From Prochlorococcus sp. AG-409-M05 (GTDB lineage: Bacteria; Cyanobacteriota; Cyanobacteriia; PCC-6307; Cyanobiaceae), in assembly GCA_003215435.1 (NCBI GenBank), contig QCKJ01000008.1, positions 1 through 64,000 on the forward strand: DNA of 64,000 bases, given 5' to 3'. Under the pieces are notes generated by a model. It made no database searches. It saw only the letters and a program-made list of their open reading frames with translations, and had not been told where the DNA came from. How positions within the stretch are numbered: position 1 is the stretch's first letter; each line of letters begins with the position of its first letter. Of the stretch, positions 25,541-36,488 are shown one piece after another. A program made the position numbers and the translations under genes.

Positions 25541-25619
25541 TTAAATTGGCCTTTCATTCTTTTTAGACCTTAGCTCCGCACTTGCTACCAGTAAGATCGA
25601 GAAAACCGTGCAATTCAAC

Positions 25620-26213
25620 ATGATTCCCATCGTTATTGAAGAATCTGGCAGAGGTGAAAGAGCTTTTGATATCTATTCCCGTCTTCTACGAGAAAGAATC
25701 ATATTTCTTGGTGAAACAGTTACGAGTGATTCTGCGAATAGAATTGTTGCCCAAATGCTTTTCCTAGAAGCGGAAGACCCTGAGAAGGATATTTATCTGT
25801 ATATCAACTCACCTGGTGGTTCGGTTTACGACGGCTTTGGAATCTTTGACACAATGCAGCATATTAAACCTGATATTCATACTGTTTGTGTTGGTCTAGC
25901 TGCAAGCATGGGTGCTTTTCTACTTTGTTCGGGAACAAAGGGAAAGAGAAGTAGTCTTGAGCATTCAAGAATTATGATTCATCAACCACTTGGTGGTGCA
26001 AGCGGTCAAGCTAGTGATATTCGAATACAAGCTGATGAAATTCTTTTTATAAAAGACAGGTTAAATAAAGAACTGTCCTTTCGTACCGGTCAACCTCTTT
26101 CTAGGATTGAAGAAGATACTGACCGAGACTTTTTTATGTCTCCTGTAGAAGCGCTTGATTATGGTTTGATTGACTCTGTTCTTAGTAAGAAACCAGTTCG
26201 ATCAATAAGTTAA
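25620..26213 (+). CDS. clpP: ATP-dependent Clp protease proteolytic subunit
   Basis: This 197-aa serine peptidase has the ClpP catalytic residues: Ser in [11 protein letters not shown] (about residue 96), His in RIMIHQP (about 121) and Asp in DTDRDFFMS (about 170). It pairs with ClpC/X ATPases and, through ClpS, degrades tagged proteins. I start at ATG 25620 ([16 protein letters not shown]), the family start; a GTG four codons upstream would add QFN. It converges with ftsH, 50 bases between stops. Confidence 0.95.
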   Translation: MIPIVIEESGRGERAFDIYSRLLRERIIFLGETVTSDSANRIVAQMLFLEAEDPEKDIYLYINSPGGSVYDGFGIFDTMQHIKPDIHTVCVGLAASMGAFLLCSGTKGKRSSLEHSRIMIHQPLGGASGQASDIRIQADEILFIKDRLNKELSFRTGQPLSRIEEDTDRDFFMSPVEALDYGLIDSVLSKKPVRSIS

Positions 26214-26263
26214 TCCTTTATTGTTTTAACCCTGTTCATTCAAAATAAAATATATAGAGAAGG

Positions 26264-28186
26264 CTAATTTAAGACAGGTTTTGTTCTTTCTTTCTTTGGA
26301 ATTGTGGTGTAATCAGATAAGATTTTTTCAAACTCTTCTCCATCAATTGTCTCACATTCAACAAGTCTATCAACCAAGTAATCCATAGCATCTCGATTAT
26401 TTTTTACAATTTCATAGGTTTCTTGATAGCATTGTTTAACCATTTTTCTGACTTCCTGATCAATTTGATTTGCTATAGCATCAGAGATATCATTTCTTGT
26501 CATTAGATCTCTTCCAAGGAAAACTTCTTGACTTCCATTTTCAAGAGACATTGGGCCAAGTTCACTCATCCCAAACCTTGTAACCATTTGTCTTGCCATT
26601 GATGCAACCTGTTGTATATCTCCTCCAGCTCCAGTAGTTACCTCTGCTCGACCAAACACTACATCCTCTGCTGCTCTTCCTCCTAGTGCGCCCATTATTC
26701 TTGCTTTTAACTGTGCTCTACTAACCAACATTTGGTCATCATCAGGTGCAAACCAAGTAAGTCCTTTCGCTTGACCTCTAGGAATCAAGGTTACTTTCTG
26801 AACAGGGTCATGGGCTTTTACAAGAGTACCTATTAAGGCATGCCCAACCTCGTGATAGGCAATTAGTCTTTTACTTCTACCATCAGTAAGTGGTTGTCCT
26901 TCCATACCTGCAATTATTCTATCTACAGCATCATCTATTTCTCCTAATGTAATTGCTGACTTTCTTCTTCTAGCTGTAAGTATTGCAGCTTCATTTAATA
27001 GGTTTGCAAGATCTGCTCCTGTAAAACCTGGTGTCCTTCGAGCTATATTTTCAAGAGATAAATCACTTTCTAGTTTTTTATTTCTAGAATGAACTTTAAG
27101 AATAGAAAGTCGTCCATTTATATCAGGTGGATCTACGCTGACCTGCCTATCAAATCTTCCTGGCCTCATCAGAGCTGAGTCCAGTACATCTGGTCTATTA
27201 GTTGCTGCGATTATTATTATTCCACTATTTCCTTCAAACCCATCCATTTCAGTAAGTAATTGGTTAAGTGTTTGTTCACGCTCGTCATTTCCCCCACCTA
27301 TACCAGCACCACGTTGACGTCCTACTGCATCAATCTCATCTATAAAAATTAGGCAAGGTGTATTTTCTTTTGCTCTTTTAAATAAGTCTCTTACTCTACT
27401 AGCTCCTACACCAACAAACATTTCAACAAATTCTGAACCTGAAAGGGAGAAAAAAGGAACTCCTGCTTCGCCAGCAATTGCTTTGGCAAGAAGTGTTTTT
27501 CCTGTACCCGGTGGTCCTACTAAGAGAACTCCTTTTGGGATTTGTGCTCCGACTGATGTGAACTTTTCAGGCTGCTTTAAAAAAGTTACGACCTCTTCTA
27601 AATCTTGTTTTGCTTCTGCTACACCTGCTACATCATCAAATTTGACACCGGTTTCGGCTTCCATCGCAAACCTTGCTTTGGTTTTGCCAAATTGCATTGC
27701 TTGGCCTGGGCCGCCAGGCATTGAATTAGATCGCCTAGCTAGGAGGATCAAACCCCCAATTAAAAGTAGTGGAAAGAAAAGATTTCCAAGAATTCCTAGG
27801 CCTGGCGGGGCTTTTTTGGGTTGATGTATGTCAAAGCTAATTCCTTCTTCTTTTAACCGGTTAATTAACTCAGGAGTGAGTCCTGGTAGCTCTACTCTCA
27901 TTCGTTGAACCCTGTTATCAAGGTCTGGGTCTATTGCTTCCACAACTGCATTCCGACCACCTTCGTAGATGTCAACAGAAGTTACCCGACCTGCTTGAAC
28001 ATAATCAAGAAAACGACCATATGTCATCCTCCCTACAGCTGTATTTGTGGTAGGGGTTAATTGCGAACCAGAAGGGTTGATGTTGCTGTATTGAGTAGTC
28101 CCACTACCTAGAATCTGCCATATAAGAAGTCCCGCTACTAGAACAGGCAGTAGCCATAATGCAATAAGACGCCAACGCTGATTCAT
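26264..28186 (-). CDS. ftsH: FtsH, membrane AAA+ zinc metalloprotease
   Basis: The 640-aa protein has two N-terminal spans around a periplasmic/lumenal segment, the AAA module with [13 protein letters not shown] and [14 protein letters not shown], and the metalloprotease motif HEVGHALIG (HExxH). FtsH removes damaged membrane proteins, notably D1 of photosystem II. The HEVGH variant is found in cyanobacterial FtsH proteins. It is full length. The sequence alone does not say which of the several cyanobacterial FtsH paralogues it is. Confidence 0.95.
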   Translation of the reverse strand: MNQRWRLIALWLLPVLVAGLLIWQILGSGTTQYSNINPSGSQLTPTTNTAVGRMTYGRFLDYVQAGRVTSVDIYEGGRNAVVEAIDPDLDNRVQRMRVELPGLTPELINRLKEEGISFDIHQPKKAPPGLGILGNLFFPLLLIGGLILLARRSNSMPGGPGQAMQFGKTKARFAMEAETGVKFDDVAGVAEAKQDLEEVVTFLKQPEKFTSVGAQIPKGVLLVGPPGTGKTLLAKAIAGEAGVPFFSLSGSEFVEMFVGVGASRVRDLFKRAKENTPCLIFIDEIDAVGRQRGAGIGGGNDEREQTLNQLLTEMDGFEGNSGIIIIAATNRPDVLDSALMRPGRFDRQVSVDPPDINGRLSILKVHSRNKKLESDLSLENIARRTPGFTGADLANLLNEAAILTARRRKSAITLGEIDDAVDRIIAGMEGQPLTDGRSKRLIAYHEVGHALIGTLVKAHDPVQKVTLIPRGQAKGLTWFAPDDDQMLVSRAQLKARIMGALGGRAAEDVVFGRAEVTTGAGGDIQQVASMARQMVTRFGMSELGPMSLENGSQEVFLGRDLMTRNDISDAIANQIDQEVRKMVKQCYQETYEIVKNNRDAMDYLVDRLVECETIDGEEFEKILSDYTTIPKKERTKPVLN

Positions 28187-28480
28187 TCGCCGTAAGAGGT
28201 TTTAGAGACTCTAATTGGATTGCTTTTAACCTGTTGGTCTAAAGAGGTACGTATGGTCACAAAAGTAAGTGACTTTAATCTAGGCTAAAAACAGCCTTTT
28301 GTATCTGGGCTATAACCTAAATTAAAGGGTTGGATCTCTGTGAATTTATAAAAGAGACTATAAACGTATTGTCCTTGTATTATTTTATTGAGAAATTAAT
28401 AATTATAAGCTCTATAGTCAGCAATATTCTAATCTTTTATTACCATTAAATTATTTTAAACTTGCTTTTTTAATCTCTAA
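28187..28480. other. Intergenic gap upstream of ftsH
   Basis: These 294 bases hold no credible gene or RNA. They should contain the ftsH promoter (minus strand), but I cannot identify a -10/-35 pair with confidence. Confidence 0.4.
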
Positions 28481-29710
28481 TTATAAACTCCTTAACGCTA
28501 TTATTGGGTCTAGTTTTGCTGCTCTTTTTGCTGGTATAACGCCGAAGAATAAACCAATTGTCCCTGAAAGACTTACTGTAAGTAATATAGTTGAAGACCC
28601 TATAGTTGCTGGTAAAGGGGTTATTGTTGCCACAACAGCCACAGCTCCTACACCAATACCAGTGCCTATAACACCACCCAGTATTGCTAGTACTAAAGAC
28701 TCTACTAAAAATTGAGTTAATACATCAGCGCTTCTTGCTCCAAGGGCTTTTCGTAGACCTATTTCTTCCGTTCTTTCACTTACAGAAACTAACATAATAT
28801 TCATTATTCCTATACCACCAACTAAAAGCGAAATTGCTCCAATAGCAGCAAGCATAAGTGTCAGTCCTCCTGTAATTGTGCTGACAATCTTTAGAGCATC
28901 TTTTTGTGAACGAACCGCAAAATCATCATCTCTAAGTATCTTATGACGTTGTCGAAGTAGATTAGTAATTTGGAATTTTGCAGGTCCAGTACTTTTTTCG
29001 TTTATTGCCTCTACGCTAATAAAACTTAAGCTGACACCATATGTTGGATCTCTTCCAGTTAACCTACTTACCATTGTCGAGATAGGGATATATGCATTTT
29101 CATCCTGATTAGTTCCAAAGACCGCCCCCTTTGGAGCCATTACACCAACAATCTGAAATGATTGGTTTTTAATTCGAATATTTTTGCCTATTCCATAACC
29201 ACTTGAGAATAATTTTTTTTTAAGGTCAGGGCCAATCACAACAACATTTCTCGCAGACCGAATATCTTGCTCAGAAAAAAACCTTCCTTTTGATATTTCA
29301 AAGCTACGGACTTTTAGGAAATTTGGAGTCACACCTAAGATAGAACTTGCTGTACTTTTTGATTCATACTGTATAACCTGATTAGTTGTTATTTGTGGAG
29401 CGACTCGCTTAATACTAGGAACTTGTTCTTCAATGGCTTCTGCATCTTCAATTACTAAGTTTTTTGGAAATGCAACGCCCCTTCTCCTCGTATCGTTATT
29501 ACCAGGCACAACAAATAATACATTTGCACCTAAGTTACTTAATTGGTTCTCAGCAAGATTCTGTGCACCTCTACCAATCCCAACAAGTGATATAACTGAT
29601 GCATTTCCAATAACAATTCCGAGCATCGTTAAGAGACTTCGCAATCTATTAGCCTTTAATGTTGACAAGGCCATAGTTGCAGTTTCTATCAGTGGCAATT
29701 TCCTCGCCAT
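28481..29710 (-). CDS. MacB/FtsX-type ABC transporter permease
   Basis: The 409-aa protein has an N-terminal anchor (TMLGIVIGNASVISLVGIG), a large periplasmic domain of about 230 residues, and three C-terminal spans with the FtsX-like LLVGGIGIMNIMLVSVSERTEEIG signature and RKALGARSADV. This is the MacB-type permease, which with a separate ATPase exports peptides, lipoproteins or macrolides; the cargo is unknown. No ATPase gene is adjacent. It ends 9 bases before pyk's 3' end on the same strand order, so pyk lies upstream of it. Confidence 0.85.
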   Translation of the reverse strand: MARKLPLIETATMALSTLKANRLRSLLTMLGIVIGNASVISLVGIGRGAQNLAENQLSNLGANVLFVVPGNNDTRRRGVAFPKNLVIEDAEAIEEQVPSIKRVAPQITTNQVIQYESKSTASSILGVTPNFLKVRSFEISKGRFFSEQDIRSARNVVVIGPDLKKKLFSSGYGIGKNIRIKNQSFQIVGVMAPKGAVFGTNQDENAYIPISTMVSRLTGRDPTYGVSLSFISVEAINEKSTGPAKFQITNLLRQRHKILRDDDFAVRSQKDALKIVSTITGGLTLMLAAIGAISLLVGGIGIMNIMLVSVSERTEEIGLRKALGARSADVLTQFLVESLVLAILGGVIGTGIGVGAVAVVATITPLPATIGSSTILLTVSLSGTIGLFFGVIPAKRAAKLDPIIALRSL

Positions 29711-29718
29711 ATTATAAA

Positions 29719-31500
29719 TTAGATTAAATTATTTAATTTTATTGACTTATTATTACCCTTACCTCTGTGAACGATACCTTCACTTACTTGCATAGTTATT
29801 AGCTCACCATCGCGTAAATTTTTAGTTGCATTTTCGATCCCACTAATAACAGGTATCCTGTATCGTGAGTATATTTCTAGTGAGTTGTTATTGAGATCAT
29901 TCTCCTCAATTATTATTCCAGCAGCATTAGTTAACTCTAGATCTTTTATATTAGAGTTTTTTACAACTATTATATCTCCCAATTGAACTTTCGATAAGTT
30001 ATTCGACGCTGATTTCAGATTAACTTTTCCTGTAACTATCCCTGAGCCAATTCCTTTTCCCTTTTTTAGAGGTGAACTTACGATCGCAACCTTTAGTAGA
30101 TCCGTTGAGCCACTCACTCCTGATAGTGTTCCTGCTGTTTGTATGACAAGATCTTGATCTTTTAATAAATCAATATCCTGGGCGATTTTCATTGCTTTAG
30201 CAAATGTGCCAGATGTCGTTTGTTGATTCTCTATTAGTAATGGTGTTACACCCCATGCCAGTTGAAGTCTTCTGGCAACTTCTATCTCACTTGTAATTGC
30301 AAGAATAGGTGTTGCTGGTCTGAATTTACTTACATTATTAGCAGTTGCGCCACTTTTTGTTAATGGCAAAATTGCTGCGGCATTTAGTTGTCTTGCAATA
30401 TTGCTAACTGCACTACTTATTGCATTTGGAATAGTACTAGCCAGATGACTGTCAATTGGCCTTTGTGGATAATCTCTTTCGATTCTTCTTGCGATTGTTG
30501 CCATTGTCATTACAGCTTCTACTGGGAACTCTCCTACAGCTGTTTCGTTTGAAAGCATCACTGCATCAGTCCCGTCTAAAATTGCATTAGCTACATCACT
30601 TACTTCAGCCCTTGTCGGCCTTGGGCTTGATGCCATTGAATCCAACATTTGAGTTGCTGTAATAATTGGAATGCCCAAACTGTTAGCTTTACTAATTAAA
30701 TCTTTTTGTAAAAGAGGAACTTCTTCTGCTGGCATTTCCACTCCAAGATCCCCTCTGGCAACCATCACTCCATCACAGAGAGGGAGGATCGCATCAATTT
30801 GGTCAATAGCTTCAAATTTTTCTATTTTTGCAATTACTGGGGTTCTATGCCCTTCTTTTTGAATTAGTTGATGGATTTCTGACATGTCTGATGGATTGCG
30901 AACAAAACTAAGTGCTATCCAATCGACATTTTGTGATAAACCAAATGAAAGATCTTTTTTATCTTTTTCCGTAAGAGCTTTTACTGAAAGTTGTACGTCT
31001 GGGAAATTGACCCCTTTGTTGTTTGAAAGTACTCCTCCAACCGTAACTTCGCACTTAAGAGTTTGATTATCTAGGTCAACACCAATTACTTTCATTTCCA
31101 CTCTTCCATCATCAAGAAGGATTCTGCTTCCTGTACTTACTTCTTCGGCAAGTTTTTCGTAGGTAACTGTGGCAATTGATCTGTTGCAGCTTATTTTTTT
31201 AGATGTAAGAGAGAAATGCTCTCCATTGCATAATGTTATTGGACCATCTTCAAAACGTCCTAAACGAATTTTGGGACCTTGCAGGTCTTGAAGAATCCCT
31301 ATGTGTATTCCTAATTCACAAGAGACTTCTCTGATTGTATTAATTCGCTTGGCATGCTCTGAGTGATCTCCGTGAGAGAAGTTTAATCTGAATGTTGTGG
31401 CTCCAGCTTTCACTAGTTCCTTAATGCGAGTCTTCGACTCTGTGCTCGGACCAATTGTGGCCACGATCTTGGTTCTTCTGGTTAGATCGAATTTGGCCAT
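29719..31500 (-). CDS. pyk: Pyruvate kinase with a C-terminal extra domain
   Basis: The first 470 or so residues are a complete pyruvate kinase: TKIVATIGPSTESKTRIKEL, LNFSHGDH, GVMVARGDLGVEMP and TATQMLDSM, converting PEP and ADP to pyruvate and ATP at the end of glycolysis. The last 100 residues (about 480-580, from GSGIVTGKVNLK) resemble the phosphohistidine domain of PEP-utilising enzymes, as in many cyanobacterial pyruvate kinases, but I see no catalytic His. Family length 590 fits. Followed by the permease gene 9 bases on. Confidence 0.95.
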   Translation of the reverse strand: MAKFDLTRRTKIVATIGPSTESKTRIKELVKAGATTFRLNFSHGDHSEHAKRINTIREVSCELGIHIGILQDLQGPKIRLGRFEDGPITLCNGEHFSLTSKKISCNRSIATVTYEKLAEEVSTGSRILLDDGRVEMKVIGVDLDNQTLKCEVTVGGVLSNNKGVNFPDVQLSVKALTEKDKKDLSFGLSQNVDWIALSFVRNPSDMSEIHQLIQKEGHRTPVIAKIEKFEAIDQIDAILPLCDGVMVARGDLGVEMPAEEVPLLQKDLISKANSLGIPIITATQMLDSMASSPRPTRAEVSDVANAILDGTDAVMLSNETAVGEFPVEAVMTMATIARRIERDYPQRPIDSHLASTIPNAISSAVSNIARQLNAAAILPLTKSGATANNVSKFRPATPILAITSEIEVARRLQLAWGVTPLLIENQQTTSGTFAKAMKIAQDIDLLKDQDLVIQTAGTLSGVSGSTDLLKVAIVSSPLKKGKGIGSGIVTGKVNLKSASNNLSKVQLGDIIVVKNSNIKDLELTNAAGIIIEENDLNNNSLEIYSRYRIPVISGIENATKNLRDGELITMQVSEGIVHRGKGNNKSIKLNNLI

Positions 31501-31574
31501 TAATCGGAATTAAACATCGCAGAAACTACCATTAAGGGTTCAAGTCTTTCACCTGTCATCTATCAAAATCGGTT

Positions 31575-31904
31575 ATGGAACTCAATGAATATCAGAGCAG
31601 AGCGAGAGCTACAGCTCTATATCCAAAAGTTGGTGATAATCCAATTTATCCAACCTTAGGCCTTTCAGGGGAGGCTGGTGAAGTAGCAGAGAAGGTTAAG
31701 AAAGTCCTTAGGGATAAAGAGGGTCGTTTTGACAAGGCCTCTTGTGATTCGATCATGTTAGAACTTGGTGATGTCCTTTGGTACATAGCTCAACTATCTA
31801 CTGAGTTAGGCTTCTCACTCGATCAAGTTGCAGAAGCTAATCTTTTGAAGCTCTCAGAGAGGGCCTCTAGAGGAAAGCTTTCTGGAAGTGGAGATTATCG
31901 GTAG
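31575..31904 (+). CDS. MazG-like nucleotide pyrophosphohydrolase
   Basis: The 109-aa protein has LSGEAGEVAEKVKKV and a later MLELGDVLWYIAQL, matching the ExxE...ExxD pattern of the all-alpha NTP pyrophosphatase (MazG) fold, which hydrolyses non-canonical NTPs or dNTPs with Mg2+. Single-domain MazG-like proteins of this size are common in cyanobacteria and their phages. Start ATG 31575; it diverges from pyk with about 74 bases between starts. Confidence 0.8.
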   Translation: MELNEYQSRARATALYPKVGDNPIYPTLGLSGEAGEVAEKVKKVLRDKEGRFDKASCDSIMLELGDVLWYIAQLSTELGFSLDQVAEANLLKLSERASRGKLSGSGDYR

Positions 31905-31991
31905 TTGTCAATAAAACTATCAATTAATAAATTGTTAAATGTTTTACACAATTGATCTCTAAGAACACTAAGTAAATATCTACTTTTTATT

Positions 31992-32288
31992 CTAATATGG
32001 CATAGAACCATTAAGGAATAGAAGGCTAGAGTTATTGAGTAGACCCTGCATAACACTGATTAAGATAAAGGCTAGTATCGCAGAAAGGTCTAAACCTCCT
32101 ATTGGGGGTATCAGGCCACGAAATACATTTAAATATGGATCGGTAATTGAGCTAACAGTGCTTAGAATAGGGTTAGACCAATCTAGGTTTGGGAACCAAC
32201 TTAGAAGAACACGGACAATAAGAATTAGTGAATAAATTTCAAGAGTTTGTGAAAGTACTTGTAGCAATGTAGCGATAATGTCGTTCAT
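31992..32288 (-). CDS. YggT family membrane protein
   Basis: The 98-residue protein has two hydrophobic segments (LILIVRVLLSWFPNLDW region and LSAILAFILISVMQGLLN) around a conserved DPYLNVFRGLIPPIGGLDLS motif, the YggT/Ycf19 family signature. Family members are inner-membrane or thylakoid proteins, implicated in osmotic or chloroplast biogenesis functions. It follows scpB on the same strand, 25 bases downstream. Confidence 0.85.
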   Translation of the reverse strand: MNDIIATLLQVLSQTLEIYSLILIVRVLLSWFPNLDWSNPILSTVSSITDPYLNVFRGLIPPIGGLDLSAILAFILISVMQGLLNNSSLLFLNGSMPY

Positions 32289-32313
32289 TTGAAATTGGTG
32301 AGGTTCTAAAACT

Positions 32314-32844
32314 CTATGCCGCTTGTGGTGGTTCGACTTTACTAAGATCAGGGATTACTGAAAAAGTTCTGTGAAATTTCTCTGAAAGTGTTAGCCAGTA
32401 TGACCTGCCCTCATGTTGTCTTTTTCGTTCTATGAAATTCTGTGAAACTAATTCCTTAATGTGATCGTAAGCACCAGACCCTCGAAGATCAACAAGCTCT
32501 GATTGCAGAACCCTCTTTTTTAAGGCAATAGTTGCAAGGGTCCTAAGGGTTGCTATAGATAAATCAACGGGTAGTAGGTTCTGTACAAGTTCCCCTAATC
32601 CAGGCCGGAGCTGGAGACTATATCTTCCATTGTGTTCTTGGATGTCTAGAGCCGTGTCTCTTTGGGCATAACCTGCCATTAATGTAAGCATTGCTTGCTC
32701 AACCTCAGCTTCACTTTCTTGAGTGAGCTCAGCCATTAATGAAATTTCGACTGGCTTACCTTTTAAGTAAAGGATGGCTTCTAATCGAGCTGGTAACGAG
32801 ATTGTTAAAGCCTCATCCGCTTGGTCTGAGGAAGCTTTACTCAT
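32314..32844 (-). CDS. scpB: Segregation and condensation protein B
   Basis: The protein (about 176 aa) is ScpB: two winged-helix domains with ARLEAILYLKGKPVEISLMA at the start and a central SIATLRTLATIALKKRV segment. ScpB bridges ScpA and the SMC heads in condensin for chromosome segregation. I start at ATG 32844 (MSKASSDQ), since the upstream in-frame codons overlap the 3' end of ilvA; the earlier start 32898 would add 18 residues. scpA is not in the window. Confidence 0.85.
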   Translation of the reverse strand: MSKASSDQADEALTISLPARLEAILYLKGKPVEISLMAELTQESEAEVEQAMLTLMAGYAQRDTALDIQEHNGRYSLQLRPGLGELVQNLLPVDLSIATLRTLATIALKKRVLQSELVDLRGSGAYDHIKELVSQNFIERKRQHEGRSYWLTLSEKFHRTFSVIPDLSKVEPPQAA

Positions 32845-32881
32845 AGGAGGAATTACCTCAATCGTCACCAAGTTAACGCGA

Positions 32882-34426
32882 TCAACTCGAGTGCGCACCT
32901 AGAAATAATTCGTATGCAGGATTTTTGCTTTCATCCCAACAAGGATAACCAAGGTTCTCAAGAAAAATCTCCCACTTTTTCATTTCGTTTTTAGGTACTA
33001 CAACACCAACAACTATTCTCCCTACGTCAGATCCATGATTACGGTAATGAAAAATGCTGATACTCCAGTCCGGATGCATAGTGCTTACAAAATTCATCAG
33101 AGCACCAGGCTTTTCTGGAAATTCAAATCTATAAAGTAGTTCTATATAGTTTTTCCCAAAAATTGCTTCTGTCTTGCCTGGAAGTCTTCCCCCAACCATA
33201 TGACGAAGATGGGATTTGGCTAATTCGTCTTGACTTAGATCTAGGCACTTGAAATTAGCTTTTTGAAGTAGATCAATGAGCTGCAATCTATCTTTATGAC
33301 CTTTAACTTCTACTCCCATAAATATTTGCGCTCTTTTGCTGTCTGACATTCTATAGCTAAATTCAGTTAGGCTTCTGCTCTCTAGGAGAGTACATAAGTC
33401 TCTTAGGCTTCCTGGTTTCTCTGGAATTTCAACAGAGAGCATTGCTTCTCTTTCTTCTCCAAGTTCTGCTCTTTCAGCGACAAATCTTAGTCGGTCAAAA
33501 TTCATATTTGCACCACAAGCAACCGCAACTAGATTTTTATTTTGTGTTTTTCTATCATTTACATCAGCTTTTAAGCCAGCGATTGCCAAGGCACCTGCTG
33601 GTTCAAGTATTGAACGAGTGTCTTCAAAAACATCTTTAATTGCCGCACAAATTTCATCGGTACAGACGGTGACCATACGATCCACATATTTTTGTGCTAA
33701 AGGAAAAGTTTTTGCTCCAACTTTTCGTACGGCAACACCATCTGCAAAAAGCCCAATTTTGTCTAGTTCAATTATTTTTCCTGCTTTTAAGGACTCGGTC
33801 ATTGCGGCAGAGTCTTTTGGTTCTACCCCAACTATCTCAGTTTGTGGCCATAGACTTTTGACATAGGCTGCTATGCCACCAATTAAGCCACCTCCCCCTA
33901 CTGCTACATAGATTGCCTCAGGAGGTTCTTTAGCTTGTCTAAGTATTTCCATGCCTATGGTCCCTTGGCCTGCAATTACGTCAGTATCATCAAAAGGATG
34001 TATAAAACTCATTTCACTTGATTTTGTTAGGCGTATGGCTTCTTCAAAGGACTCGTCATAGTTATCCCCATAAAGAATTACCTCTGCCCCATGATTTCTT
34101 ACGGCTCTAACCTTCACCTCTGGGGTCGTGGTTGGCATCACTATCACAGCACGGCAGTTAAGGAACTTTGCACTTAATGCAACGCCTTGAGCATGGTTGC
34201 CGGCACTTGAAGCAATTACTCCCTTTTTAAGGTCTTCCTCACTAAGTTGGGCCATTTTGTTAAAGGCCCCTCGTAACTTGAACGAAAAGACAGGTTGAAG
34301 ATCTTCTCTCTTTAGCCAGACCTTGTTGTTCAGCCGATGACTCAATCTTTTTGCAAGTTCCAAAGGGGTTTCTTTGGCTATGTCATACACACGAGCCCGC
34401 AAAATTTGTTGTAAATAATCTTCCAT
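32882..34426 (-). CDS. ilvA: Threonine dehydratase, biosynthetic
   Basis: The 514-aa enzyme opens with a PLP-dependent fold type II catalytic domain (FSFKLRGAFNKMAQL with the PLP Lys, and the GGGGLIGG phosphate loop) and closes with two ACT-like regulatory domains (SVEIPEKPGSLRDL and FEFPEKPGALMNFVS) that sense isoleucine. It makes 2-oxobutanoate from threonine, the first step to isoleucine, fitting with ilvH in the window. I take ATG 34426 (MEDYLQQIL); a TTG eight codons upstream is unlikely. Its 3' end overlaps the long scpB start. Confidence 0.95.
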   Translation of the reverse strand: MEDYLQQILRARVYDIAKETPLELAKRLSHRLNNKVWLKREDLQPVFSFKLRGAFNKMAQLSEEDLKKGVIASSAGNHAQGVALSAKFLNCRAVIVMPTTTPEVKVRAVRNHGAEVILYGDNYDESFEEAIRLTKSSEMSFIHPFDDTDVIAGQGTIGMEILRQAKEPPEAIYVAVGGGGLIGGIAAYVKSLWPQTEIVGVEPKDSAAMTESLKAGKIIELDKIGLFADGVAVRKVGAKTFPLAQKYVDRMVTVCTDEICAAIKDVFEDTRSILEPAGALAIAGLKADVNDRKTQNKNLVAVACGANMNFDRLRFVAERAELGEEREAMLSVEIPEKPGSLRDLCTLLESRSLTEFSYRMSDSKRAQIFMGVEVKGHKDRLQLIDLLQKANFKCLDLSQDELAKSHLRHMVGGRLPGKTEAIFGKNYIELLYRFEFPEKPGALMNFVSTMHPDWSISIFHYRNHGSDVGRIVVGVVVPKNEMKKWEIFLENLGYPCWDESKNPAYELFLGAHSS

Positions 34427-34547
34427 AACGCCTTTTGAGATAGCAATCAATCTTTAATTTGGCAACATTTATGTGCTGCATAACCTGAGAAACATCGTGA
34501 AGTAAGCCTTAAAGGACTTAGATTGTACGTATTGGTTGATGACGAGT

Positions 34548-36482
34548 ATGCGTCTCAGCGATTTAACTCATCCGAATCAGCTTCACGGGCTAAGCATCGC
34601 CGAACTAGAAGATGTTGCATGTCAAATTCGTGAAAGGCACCTTCAAGTTGTTTCAACGAGTGGAGGTCACCTAGGACCTGGCTTAGGCGTGGTTGAACTT
34701 ACACTTGCGCTTTATCAAACGCTTGATCTTGATCATGATCGTGTTGTATGGGATGTAGGGCATCAAGCCTATCCCCATAAGTTGATCACAGGAAGATATT
34801 CAGATTTTCATACTCTCCGACAAAAAAGTGGGGTGGCTGGTTATTTAAAAAGGTCAGAGAGTACTTTTGATCATTTTGGTGCAGGTCATGCAAGTACCTC
34901 TATTTCTGCAGCCTTAGGAATGGCCCTCGCACGTGATCAACGTTCTGAAGATTTCAAATGTGTAGCTGTAATAGGAGATGGAGCTTTAACAGGTGGTATG
35001 GCCCTTGAAGCTATTAACCATGCGGGCCATTTGCCAAATACCCCATTAGTTGTCGTTCTAAACGACAACGACATGTCAATCTCTCCACCGGTAGGTGCTT
35101 TATCAACTTATCTAAATCGAATTAGGCATAGCCCACCACTTCAATTCCTTTCTGACAGCGTTCAAGAAAGCGTTAAAAACCTTCCTTTTATGCATGGAGA
35201 ACTACCAGAGGAGCTTAAGTCTCTTAAAGGAAGCATGAGGCGACTAGCAGTACCAAAACTTGGAGCTGTATTTGAGGAGCTTGGTTTTACTTATATGGGA
35301 CCTACAGATGGCCATGATATTTCTGAAATGATACGAATTTTTCAAGCCGCTCATAGAGTTGGCGGACCTGTTTTGGTTCATGTTGTTACTACTAAAGGGA
35401 AGGGTTACCCTTATGCCGAAGCTGACCAAGTTGGTTATCACGCACAGTCAGCATTTGACCTAACTACAGGAAAATCATTACCATCCAAAAAACCAAAACC
35501 ACCCAGTTATAGCAAGGTTTTTGGACAGACCTTGGTTAAACTATGTGAGCAAGACAGCACTGTTGTTGGTATCACGGCCGCAATGGCAACGGGAACAGGA
35601 TTGGACCTCTTGCAGAAGGCAGTTCCTAGTCAATACATAGATGTCGGAATTGCTGAACAGCACGCTGTAACACTTGCAGCTGGAATGACTACAGAAGGTT
35701 TAAAGCCTGTTGTGGCGATTTATAGCACTTTCTTGCAAAGGGCTTATGACCAGCTCATACATGATGTTGGTATTCAGAATTTACCTGTCACTTTTGTATT
35801 AGATCGAGCGGGAATAGTCGGTGCTGATGGACCTACTCATCAAGGTCAATATGACATCAGTTATTTAAGGTCCGTTCCCAACTTCACAGTAATGGCGCCA
35901 AAAGATGAGGCGGAACTTCAGAGGATGCTCGTTACAGGTATTCAACATAATGGACCTACTGCTCTTCGAATTCCTAGAGGTTCAGGAGAGGGAGTGCCTC
36001 TTATGGAAGAAGGATGGGAACCGTTGAAGATTGGCAGAGGAGAGGTACTACAAGAAGGGGAAGACTTGTTAATTGTTGCTTACGGATCAATGGTAGCCCC
36101 TGCAATAAAAACAGCTGAGATTTTAAAGATGTCTAATATCAACTCCACTGTTATTAATGCACGTTTTCTACGTCCTTTAGATCAGGCCCTAATTCACCCT
36201 TTAGCTAGAAGAATTGGCAAATTAGTAACAATGGAAGAAGGTGCCCTGGCTGGTGGTTTCGGATCTTGTGTTGTCGAGTCATTAAGTGATGAGGATATAG
36301 TTGTTTCTACTTTAAGGATTGGAATACCTGACAAATTAGTAGATCATGCAAGTCCAGATCAAAGTAAGGAAAGTCTTGGGCTCACACCCCAGCAAATGGC
36401 CTCTCGGATCCAAGATCGCTTCATTATTTCAAATTCAAAATCACTTGTACAAACTCCTTCTAAAAGTCCAATTCAGGGATAA
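34548..36482 (+). CDS. dxs: 1-deoxy-D-xylulose-5-phosphate synthase
   Basis: This thiamine-diphosphate enzyme condenses pyruvate and glyceraldehyde 3-phosphate, the entry step of the MEP isoprenoid pathway that feeds carotenoids, chlorophyll phytol and quinones. The 644-aa protein has the TPP-binding [13 protein letters not shown] with a later NDN, the catalytic-base segment [14 protein letters not shown] and the transketolase C-terminal domain. I start at ATG 34548 (MRLSDLTHP), the family start; ATG 34539 and TTG 34536 are upstream alternatives. A flavoprotein gene follows 6 bases after the stop. Confidence 0.95.
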   Translation: MRLSDLTHPNQLHGLSIAELEDVACQIRERHLQVVSTSGGHLGPGLGVVELTLALYQTLDLDHDRVVWDVGHQAYPHKLITGRYSDFHTLRQKSGVAGYLKRSESTFDHFGAGHASTSISAALGMALARDQRSEDFKCVAVIGDGALTGGMALEAINHAGHLPNTPLVVVLNDNDMSISPPVGALSTYLNRIRHSPPLQFLSDSVQESVKNLPFMHGELPEELKSLKGSMRRLAVPKLGAVFEELGFTYMGPTDGHDISEMIRIFQAAHRVGGPVLVHVVTTKGKGYPYAEADQVGYHAQSAFDLTTGKSLPSKKPKPPSYSKVFGQTLVKLCEQDSTVVGITAAMATGTGLDLLQKAVPSQYIDVGIAEQHAVTLAAGMTTEGLKPVVAIYSTFLQRAYDQLIHDVGIQNLPVTFVLDRAGIVGADGPTHQGQYDISYLRSVPNFTVMAPKDEAELQRMLVTGIQHNGPTALRIPRGSGEGVPLMEEGWEPLKIGRGEVLQEGEDLLIVAYGSMVAPAIKTAEILKMSNINSTVINARFLRPLDQALIHPLARRIGKLVTMEEGALAGGFGSCVVESLSDEDIVVSTLRIGIPDKLVDHASPDQSKESLGLTPQQMASRIQDRFIISNSKSLVQTPSKSPIQG

Positions 36483-36488
36483 ACCACG

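Noticed and set aside
27483-27824. 113-aa plus-strand frame inside ftsH
   Set aside because: It is antisense to a well-identified gene and its composition is that of complementary codons.
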